Origin: Chlamydomonas sphaeroides
Taxonomy: Eukaryota > Chlorophyta > Chlorophyceae > Chlamydomonadales > Chlamydomonadaceae
Length of the DNA: 13,671 bases
Assembly (NCBI GenBank): GCA_001662425.1
Contig: BDDC01002098.1
Location: 2,615 to 16,285, forward strand
Direction of reading: 5' to 3'
How positions within the stretch are numbered: position 1 is the stretch's first letter; each line of letters starts with the position of its first letter. Made by a program: the position numbers and the translations under genes. This document shows, in pieces, positions 7,659-13,671 of this stretch. A model generated the notes under the pieces. It ran no database searches, was not told where the DNA came from, and saw only the letters and a program-made list of their open reading frames with translations.

Positions 7659-9217
7659 TTACGGTGACTGCTGCGGCTGCTGCGGCTGCTGCTGCTGCAG
7701 GGTGCCGCTCTCCAGCTGGCCTATGAGCTCCATGATCTGGGGCGCGGGCAGGAAGCCCTCGGTGCGCAGCGCGGGCTTGCCGTTCTCCTTGGGGATGATG
7801 ACGATGGTGGGCAGGCCCTGGATCTGCGGGGGCGGGGGAGGGGCGAGGGGAAGACGCGGCAGGGGATGCGGATGTTGGATGGGGGACGGCCACATGCGTT
7901 GGGGTAACATGACGAGCCCCTGTCCCTTGCAGCTCGCCAATCCCAGGGCTGGCAGTAGCCGGTGTGACTGCATCCCTGCCAGCCCCTGCGTCTTTCTGCG
8001 AGCTGCAGCACATCCTCGTCAAGCTGCCAGGCGTGCCCGTCTGCCCACCTTGAGCATGCTAGACAGGTCGGGGTTTTCGTCCACATCGATCTTGACCACC
8101 TTGACCTTGCCCGCCATCGTCTCCGCCACCTAGGGGCAAAGGGGCGACGCAGGTAGGGTGGGGGTGGGGTGCAGGTGGGGTGCAGCAGGGCCATACGCAG
8201 ATGGCCGGAAGGCCGGGGTGGGAGGGACGATGATGACACATAGAGCCAGACGCATGAGACGCATAGAGCCAGAGATGAGAGCCCGCCCCAGCTGCCGTGG
8301 GTGTGGCCCATGAAGTGCACACTGGGCGAGCAGCCCTTGCCAACAACGCGCTGCTGCTGTGTACCCACCACTGCCCAATTCATTTCTTGCTTGTGAGCCC
8401 TCACCCCGCGCCCGGCCTGGCCCCATTGCGACCACTGCGCTCCCACTGCAGCCGCTGCATCCTCCTACCGGCCGTCCCATACTGCCCTGCCACCGTGGCC
8501 CCGCCGCAGCCACCTGCAGCGCACCTGCTCCAGCTCGCGCGCCAGCATGAGGCAAGGCCCACACCAGGTCTGCACGGGACACGAACGAGAGGCGGCAAGA
8601 GGGGTTAGGGGTAAGGAAGGAAAGGGCTGAGCCGCGAGGGGACCGCGAGGACTGGCCGCCCGGAACCGCCCCCTGGTCGCCGCTCCATCCTCCATAACGA
8701 CACCTGCAGTCGTCCGCTCACGCGCGGTGCCGCGGACCCACCGCAAAGAAGTCGACGATGAGGGTGGTCTCACGGCTGGCAATTTCCACCTCCAGCTGCT
8801 CCCCGGTGATTTTCTCGACCTGCGCGGCGGCCGCGGTATAGAGAAGGGGTGCATACATTAGAGGATACGGTGCGAGGCGCCTGGCAACCGCGGCAGGGTG
8901 ATGACGAGGGGGAGGGCGCGGGTGCGTGCCGCACAACAGCCTTGACCAAAAACCGGCGACAGCCGACACGCAGGGTGCTGCGACGCAACAGCATAGCGTG
9001 TCTCCGCGTGGCAAGCATGCCGACCAGATCAACGTGCCTTGACGCGGGCAACGACGCTGCCGCGAGGCGTCACGCGAGAGCCCATGCTGCTGAAGCCACG
9101 AGACGCCGCCCGGGTAGCGCTCCGCGACAACACGGGGCGAGGCGCTGTCGGTGTGAGCGATGCTTGCGGGCGTACAGTCGATGCCACCATGCGGCTGGCT
9201 TGGAGTGCGACGGCCAT
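7659..9217 (-). CDS. TRXz: Thioredoxin z (CITRX-type), plastid-targeted (five exons)
   Basis: Thioredoxin z reduces disulfides in plastids. In land plants it is also a subunit of the plastid-encoded RNA polymerase complex and binds fructokinase-like proteins. Exons on minus are 9217-9038, 8819-8742, 8569-8525, 8129-8049 and 7823-7659, giving 182 residues with every junction at phase 0. Exon 1 encodes a transit peptide (about residues 1-58) with no acidic residue and V-V-A near its end. The start ATG at 9215-9217 has A at -3 and G at +4 and is the first ATG in the frame. Exon 2 gives the strand LIVDFFA; exon 3 carries the active site WCGPC (88-92); exon 4 gives KVVKIDVDENPDL; exon 5 has the cis-proline loop GLPT (131-134) and RTEGFLP (148-154). 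That last motif resembles the RTEG-L-P segment of plant thioredoxin z, not m, f, x or y types. Oddities: a probable GC donor after exon 1, a TAG acceptor before exon 4, and a glutamine-rich tail (171-182). No TGTAA is seen just past the stop. Confidence 0.9.
7664..7700 (-). repeat. GCTGC-type trinucleotide repeat encoding the glutamine-rich tail of thioredoxin z
   Basis: On plus the stretch reads as alternating GCTGCG and GCTGCT units; on minus it is CAG/CAA/CCG codons giving QQQQPQQPQQ. Such repeats are prone to length change. It sits in the last 12 codons, so length changes in multiples of three would not affect the thioredoxin fold. Confidence 0.8.
8820..9037 (-). other. Thioredoxin z intron 1, probable GC-AG intron
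   Basis: Exon 1 must join at phase 0 to the exon starting GTCGAGAAAATC. Downstream of the transit peptide the frame runs GTC AAG GCA CGT TGA. AAG|GCACGT fits the strict GC-donor pattern (AAG before, A at +3, G at +5, T at +6) and gives the junction RVK-VEKITGEQ. The only phase-0 GT nearby is CGC|GTCAAG, a poorer donor that would delete two residues. The GT inside GCACGT is at phase 1 and would break the frame. The acceptor GCGCAG has no competing AG close upstream. The intron is 218 bases. Confidence 0.6.
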
Positions 9218-9658
9218 TTCCGGAATGCAATTGACGCAGGGGACTTGCCGGCACGCAGGGGGAAGTGCGGGCGGTGAGTTGATGCTCAAGTTCCGGGAGC
9301 TGCGGAGCGACAATGCAGTGCAGGGGCCGTCGAGGGCTGTGGCTCAGGTGCCGGTATGCATGCGGCGCAAACCCGACAGCGGCCTGGCACGGCAGCGACC
9401 GCGTCATTCCCTTTCGTTCTGTACTTTAAAAAGGACACTACTTGGCGCTCAACACGCAAGAGCTTGGCATACGCAATCCGCGCTGCTCCAGTGCCAACAA
9501 GCTCTACATCGGCAGTAACACACCGTTATCGCCCTGATCAAAGCAAACGGACGTTGGGCGCACGCGCATGCGGCTACAGTAGGCGCTCGCCGCGCAGGAG
9601 ACTCCACACCGCGCACACTGCACAGCGCAAGGCACCGAGGAGGTACTCCTTAGCTACC
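9218..9658. promoter_or_regulatory. Divergent promoter region of thioredoxin z and LSM8
   Basis: Only 441 bases separate the two start codons, which face away from each other, so this space must hold both promoters and both leaders unless 5' UTR introns extend elsewhere. An AT-rich TTTAAAAAGG at 9425-9434 stands almost at the centre (about 210 bases from the thioredoxin z ATG and 225 from the LSM8 ATG) and is the best TATA-like candidate. A four-codon uORF (ATG at 9568, TAG at 9580-9582) lies in the likely LSM8 leader. Confidence 0.55.
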
Positions 9659-10892
9659 ATGTCGTCCGGGGAGCAATCCCTTGCGACCTGGATCGGCAGT
9701 GAGTTCGGTGGTCGCCCCAGAATGGCGCGGAATCCAGTCCCGGCGCCCTCGCTCAGCCCTTGTCCTCCCCTCTGCGCCCACAGCGCAAGTGGCGGTCTAC
9801 ACTCTCGACGGCAAGCACTATGTGGTGCGTGCCGGCGGCAACACGGCGGGGGTGCCCTCGGCCCGCCGGCCCCAGCGTAGCACGCGCTCATGTTCGTCCC
9901 TCGGCCCTGTACCGCCCACAGGGCCTGCTCCGCGGCTACGACCAGACCAACAACATCCTGCTGCAGGAGTGCACCGAGCGCGTCTACTCCACCAAGGCAG
10001 GCCCGAGCCGCTGTCGGGGGGAACAGCGGTCGGCGAGAGGTGCTCTGCGGGGTAACCCTCCCTTGCGGGGCCACCCTCCCTCGCTGCTCTGCGGGGCCAC
10101 CCTCCCTCGCTGCGTGGTGGCCAGCTGGCGGTACCGGCACACGGATCTCCACCTGAGCGTGCTGTGGATTGTCGAGCCGCATGAGCGGCCGGGGCCAGCA
10201 ACCAGCCGTGCGGTGTGCTGCATATGGCCGCGCCGCTGAGCACCAGCAGCGCAGCCGTGTCCGGCCCTGCACTAGCCGCAGGACGCACGCGCTCCTTGCT
10301 GCCCCGTGCGCCCGCACGGGACGTTGGCTTGCGGTGCTCTAGATGCGTGCTCTTGCCGCCGCGCCCCCTGAACGCCCGTGCACCCGCTGCCTCGCCCCAT
10401 CGTTCCACCGCAGTCCGGCGTGCAGGTGATCCAAAACCCTGGCGTTTACTTCATCCGGGGAGACAACGTGTAAGTCGAAAGAGAAAGGGCGCGACCGGGT
10501 CGAGGTTGGTTGGGGGGGAGGACAGCGTGGGCGTGGCAGGGCAGAGCCGTGGCCGCAAGGGGGGCGCGCAGGCGAGGGGTGGTGGAATGTGCGCTGCAGG
10601 AGCTGTCGTGCGTTGCCGTCATGGGGCCGCTCGTGCTTCCGGGCCTCTCGGCTCACCTCGGGGATCGGCAGCGCTGGGGGCCTACCTGTATCCCACCCAC
10701 CCGTAGCACCCTGGGCGGCGCATCCACAACGGCCAACCGCGGCCCCTCCCTCACCGAAGCTCCCATATCCCCGCCCCTGACTCGCCCTTTCCCTCCCGCA
10801 GTGCGGTGGTGGGCGAGGTGGACGAGGAGCTGGACTCGGGGCTGGACCTGGGGGCCACCCGCGCGGCGCCGCTTAAGCCCATCAGGCACTGA
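9659..10892 (+). CDS. LSM8: U6 snRNA-associated Sm-like protein LSm8 (five exons)
   Basis: LSm8 defines the nuclear LSm2-8 ring, which binds the 3' oligo(U) of U6 snRNA and acts in U4/U6 assembly and pre-mRNA splicing. Exons are 9659-9698, 9784-9824, 9922-9996, 10414-10469 and 10802-10892, giving 100 residues, close to the 96 of the human protein. The start LATWIGTQVAVYTLDGKHYV is the N-terminal helix and first Sm strands. Sm1 is GLLRGYDQTNNILL (28-41), with the GxDQT signature typical of LSm8, followed by ERVYSTK. Sm2 is VYFIRGDNVAVVGE (63-76). The C-terminus EVDEELDSGLDLG then RAAPLKPIRH matches the LSm8-specific tail of plant and animal proteins. Phases agree at all junctions: 1, 0, 0, 2. 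Introns 1, 2 and 4 have GTGAGT, GTGCGT and GTAAGT donors; intron 3 has a GC donor. The ATG is the only one that gives the conserved N-terminus. The gene is head to head with thioredoxin z and convergent with the SMYD-like gene. Confidence 0.95.
9997..10413 (+). other. LSM8 intron 3, a GC-AG intron
   Basis: Conserved protein sequence fixes both sides: ...ERVYSTK before and SGVQVIQNPGVYFIRGDN after, both at phase 0. The boundary is AAG|GCAGGC at the donor and CCACCGCAG at the acceptor. The nearest GT dinucleotides downstream of the donor (at about 10040 and 10052) are at the wrong phase and would add 14 or more residues not seen in the family. The intron is 417 bases, the longest in this gene apart from none other above 335. 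Confidence 0.8.
10041..10113 (+). repeat. 26-base tandem repeat inside the GC-AG intron of LSM8
   Basis: A unit beginning TGCGGGGCCACCCTCCCTCG occurs at 10064-10089 and again at 10090-10113 (second copy two bases short). A degenerate third copy precedes it at about 10041-10062. The unit is C/T-rich at its 3' half. Confidence 0.85.
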
Positions 10893-11808
10893 GGGGGTGG
10901 CGTACCAAGCGAGCAGGGTCGTTGAGAGGGGCAGGAGGCGGGGCAGGAACATGTCCGGCAGGGCGGGCGTTGTGGGCAGCGCCTGGGCTTGCGAGGCGTC
11001 GCCACTGGGGACGCCCTCGGGCTCAAGGGTAGGATGCGTCTCCGAGGCGGGACCCTCCCTGGCCCGCACCTCGCGGTGGCGGTCCGCTGGGGCGGCGAGG
11101 AGCAGGACGAGGGCGGCGGTGCCGGTGCGGCCCGCTGCTGGGCCCCCGGCCCTGGGCTGCTGGGCAGCTCGCAGTGCGGGGTGGGGCCTGGCTGGGTGGC
11201 TGCGGCCAAGGCTGCCGTAGCCGTGGGACGCACCAGGTGGATAGCCGCGTGCGTCGCCGAATGGGAGGGGTCGCCCACGTGCGAACCAGGGGCGCTGGCA
11301 TGGGTGCGCCTGGGGTGGGCGACCCGGCGCTGGTGGCTGTGCGGGTGGGGCTCTGTGGCAGTGATGGTGGTGGCCGCGCAGGGGCATGCGGCTGGGCGCT
11401 GGCGGCGAGGCAGCTGGCGCCGTGCCAGGCAGGCTGCAATGGTCGCTACCTGCAACACGTCCGCGTGTGTGTCGTGCCTGGCCCCCCGGGCTCGACTGCT
11501 GCTGGCCAGCTGCCGTGTGCGCCTGCGCACACGCACAACCGCGCGACCGCGGTGGCACTCACTTTCTGCGGCCACCGTTGCAACGGAGGGCAGACGCTCA
11601 GCGCGGCGCTGGGTTGCACCGCCACTGCTGCTGCCGTGATGCCCCCAGCCTTGCTGCCCCTCGCCGTGGAGCATGCGCTTGCGCCCTTGCAGCTGCCGGT
11701 CACGGGGGTCCCACGGGCATGCGGCGCGTTGCAGGGCTATCCTACACAGCGCCCAGCTGCCCCAGCTGTGCGTGTTCGGCGGTGTCGACCTGTCGCCCGC
11801 CCGGCTGC

Positions 11809-11813
11809 TGTAA
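11809..11813 (+). terminator. Candidate TGTAA polyadenylation signal of LSM8
   Basis: This is the first plus-strand TGTAA I find after the LSM8 stop at 10892, giving a 3' UTR of about 930 bases. It leaves about 480 bases to the stop codon of the convergent SMYD-like gene. Confidence 0.5.
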
Positions 11814-12227
11814 TAGACAGAAACCCCACCTCCTCGTCATGCCAAGCCTGAGCGAGCCCAGACACAGGTAGTCAGGTACGTTACTCTGGTTCATGCATGA
11901 AAGCCCAGACATAGCGGCCTCCCCCAACGAGGATTCGCGGTGGCTACGGCTCCTATGCCCGTAAACTGCATGGCCGCCTCCGTGGCCCACCTACATGGTG
12001 GCACGCATGAGCCCTGTGCGAGGTCGGCGAGGTCGGCGAGGCAGGCTGGCAGCTGCCCGGGCTGGGCCGCGGGCCTTTGCTTGATGCGCCTATGGCGGGC
12101 GCCCTTCGCTGTGCATGTGCACGCAACGCCCGCCGGCCACCCACCGTACCCCATCCCAGCAGCGGGCAGCGCACGGCGTACAGCAGACCGACAGCACGGA
12201 AGGCAGAGTCTGGCCCCGAGTACGCCA

Positions 12228-12253
12228 CAGGCGCGCATCACAGGCGCGCATCA
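12228..12253 (+). repeat. 13-base tandem repeat, two exact copies
   Basis: CAGGCGCGCATCA occurs at 12228-12240 and again at 12241-12253, just beyond the stop of the SMYD-like gene. No role is evident. Confidence 0.85.
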
Positions 12254-12309
12254 CAGCAAGCCCCGAACGTGCTGGGGCCCGCCTGCCGCATCCGTTGGGG
12301 ACACAACTG

Positions 12310-13630
12310 TCACACAACCTGTGCCTCCCCGCCGCAGCCCAGCACGTGCCACCCAATGCAGGCCAGCAGGCCCTGCGCAGCACCCAGCTTCCCCGGCCCC
12401 TCCATCTCTGACCCTCCGCTCCCCTGCTCCTGGCGCCCCAGCGCAGCCAGCAGCTGACCCAGCCGCCGCTCCACGGCCGCCTCGTGGCCCCAGGCGCCCT
12501 CGCCGCACGCAGCACAGCGCGGCGCCGCAGCCTGCCCCGCCACGTCCCGCCCAGCCTCGTGCACCTGCCCCTCGCCAGAACCGCCGCCCTGTGACGCTGT
12601 TGTCGCCGCCGCCAGCAGCCGCACGAGCAGGTCCAGCTCGTACAGCACCTCCGTACTGCAGCTGCCGTACACTTGGACGAGCGCCGCAACGCTGGCCGCC
12701 ACAGACGCCGCCACCGCGGGCACCTCCGCCGCCACCGCGCCGGCGCCGCCGGCCCCTGCCGCCGCCGCTGCCGCCGTTAGCAGCGCCTGCCCTGCCTCGT
12801 GCCGGGCGGCCCCCAGCAGCCGGCTGGTGGGCGGCAGCACCCGGGCCTGGGCGGCGGCGGCCCGCAGCAGCAGGCGCCACGGGGCCTCGGACCGGGCCGA
12901 CGGCGCCGGCGGCGAGGCCTCGGCCGCCGCCGCCAGCGTCTCTGCGTCCGCCAGCGCCGCCGCCGCGGCGCGCTCCTCCGCCGCGGTGAGCCTCCGCCCG
13001 CAGCCGCTGCAGCCGCCGCCGTCCGGGCCTGCAGGCACTGCCGCCGATGGCGACACAGCCTTGCCGGCGGCGCCCATGCGAGCCGGCAGAGCGGCGGCGG
13101 CCGCCAGCGGCCCAGCGGCGGGGAGCACAGCAGCGGGCAGCCGCCGCCAGCGCTCGTCGCAGCCGCCACTGGCCTTGGCATCCGGCCGCGCGCCTGCGTT
13201 GGCACCGACGCCGGTGGCTGTGTCCGCAGGCATCTCGGGGCAGGCGGGGCAGGCCAGGCCCCACAGCGCCGCCTCAAGCCGGCGGCGGCGCTGCGGCGGG
13301 GCGCAGGCCTCGCAGGTGCAGGCAAAGGCGTACTGGGCCTGAGGGGCAGCGGGGGGGGGGGAGCGGTAACGGGGACAGCATCACGCTGCGGCTGGGGACG
13401 GGGCGCCGGCAGGCCACACAGCAACCATCGCGCGTGCCCCCATCTGCCGCGCACCCCGACTCCACCTCATCTCCTTCCTGGTGCCGGCCCCGCCCCGCCC
13501 TCACACCTGCAGCGCCGCGCCGCGCTGCGCGGCCGTGGCCTTGCCCTCCTGCGGCCCGTAGCAGAGGCTGAGCTGCTGCCCCGGCGCCACCGCGCGCTGG
13601 GTGCGGCCCAGCAGCAGCAGGCCTTGGAAG
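12310..13630 (-). CDS. SMYD-like SET-domain protein lysine methyltransferase, 3' part (partial)
   Basis: SMYD-type enzymes transfer methyl groups from S-adenosylmethionine to lysines of histones or other proteins. Two exons are visible on minus: 13630-13507 and 13338-12310 (about 383 residues); the rest of SET and any MYND finger lie beyond the right edge. Exon one carries the end of SET: VAPGQQLSLCYGPQ, with the YG of the catalytic motif, then AAQRGAAL. Exon two continues QYAFACTCEAC, the post-SET C-x-C-x2-C zinc cluster. This matches the family pattern of GEEL-YG, R-x3-L, Y-x-F-x-C-x-C-x2-C. Next come two further CxxC knuckles, LACPAC and GGCSGCG, which in relatives are close but here are separated by about 75 Ala/Gly/Pro-rich residues. 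The C-terminal part has VYGSCSTEVLYELDLLVRLL, like the TPR-like helices of SMYD proteins. The stop TGA at 12310-12312 is assumed; splicing out before it is possible. The intron (13506-13339) is GT-AG. Substrate cannot be told. Confidence 0.75.
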
Positions 13631-13671
13631 CTGTGGGGTACAGGGGCGGGGGCGCAGGGGCGGGGGGGGGG

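Larger units (their letters stand above)
10893..12309. other. LSM8 3' region and convergent spacer, no recognised gene
   Basis: The space lies between the LSM8 stop and the stop of the SMYD-like gene on minus. The left part to TGTAA at 11809 is probably LSM8 3' UTR. Long minus-strand frames here (10653-11558 and 10751-11674, over 300 codons each) overlap LSM8 exon 5 and are Arg/Pro/Ala-rich with no motif. A 13-base direct repeat, CAGGCGCGCATCA, stands twice in tandem at 12228-12253. I found no TGTAA on the minus strand to end the SMYD-like transcript. Confidence 0.5.

Noticed and set aside
8225..8275. TGATGA-containing stretch resembling a C box of a snoRNA in a thioredoxin z intron
   Set aside because: It is on the strand opposite to the host transcript, and no properly spaced D box with a terminal stem was seen.
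9284..9313. Upstream TTG start extending the thioredoxin z first exon by 32 residues
   Set aside because: It is not an ATG, and the ATG at 9215-9217 has a strong context and starts a typical transit peptide.
10653..11674. Two minus-strand open frames of over 300 codons
   Set aside because: They overlap LSM8 exon 5 and its 3' region antisense, show no conserved motif, and are typical of chance frames in GC-rich DNA.
11940..12989. 349-codon plus-strand open frame rich in Pro, Ala and Arg
   Set aside because: It lies mostly opposite the SMYD-like exon, whose minus-strand frame has zinc motifs and TPR-like sequence. The plus peptide is low-complexity.

Overview
The window looks like nuclear DNA of a green alga. 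It is GC-rich, coding exons strongly favour G or C at third codon positions, and introns are short and frequent. Two of the genes encode plastid-targeted proteins, and the pentamer TGTAA, the usual chlorophyte polyadenylation signal, follows several stop codons. Chlamydomonadales or a close chlorophycean relative is my inference; nothing here fixes the species. I see no bacterial operon, phage, CRISPR array or transposase.

Layout from left to right. (1) 1-172: possible 3' end of an unidentified plus-strand gene. (2) 173-2140: no recognisable gene. (3) 2195-3118, minus: 60S acidic ribosomal protein P2, five exons, 109 residues. (4) 3119-3918: shared upstream region with a possible uORF. (5) 3919-5491, plus: plastid glycerol-3-phosphate acyltransferase, two exons, 408 residues. 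(6) 5492-7658: its long 3' region, then sequence with no recognisable gene. (7) 7659-9217, minus: thioredoxin z, five exons, 182 residues. (8) 9218-9658: a 441-bp divergent upstream region. (9) 9659-10892, plus: LSM8, five exons, 100 residues. (10) 10893-12309: LSM8 3' region. (11) 12310 to beyond the right edge, minus: 3' part of a SMYD-like (SET plus TPR-like) protein lysine methyltransferase.

The genes form two head-to-head pairs (P2/acyltransferase and thioredoxin z/LSM8) and convergent pairs between them. They do not form one pathway: cytosolic translation, plastid glycerolipid synthesis, plastid transcription and redox control, U6 snRNP/splicing, and lysine methylation. They look like ordinary housekeeping neighbours.

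I rebuilt the exons by hand from conserved protein sequence, codon phase and splice sites. Of 14 introns, 12 are GT-AG. One (LSM8 intron 3) is best read as GC-AG, and a second (thioredoxin z intron 1) is probably GC-AG. I found no clear evidence of a wholly new biological system. The best leads are the two GC-AG introns in adjacent divergent genes, the glutamine-rich tail on thioredoxin z, the P2 C-terminal peptide isolated on a 27-nt exon, and the alanine-rich insert splitting the zinc knuckles of the SMYD-like protein.
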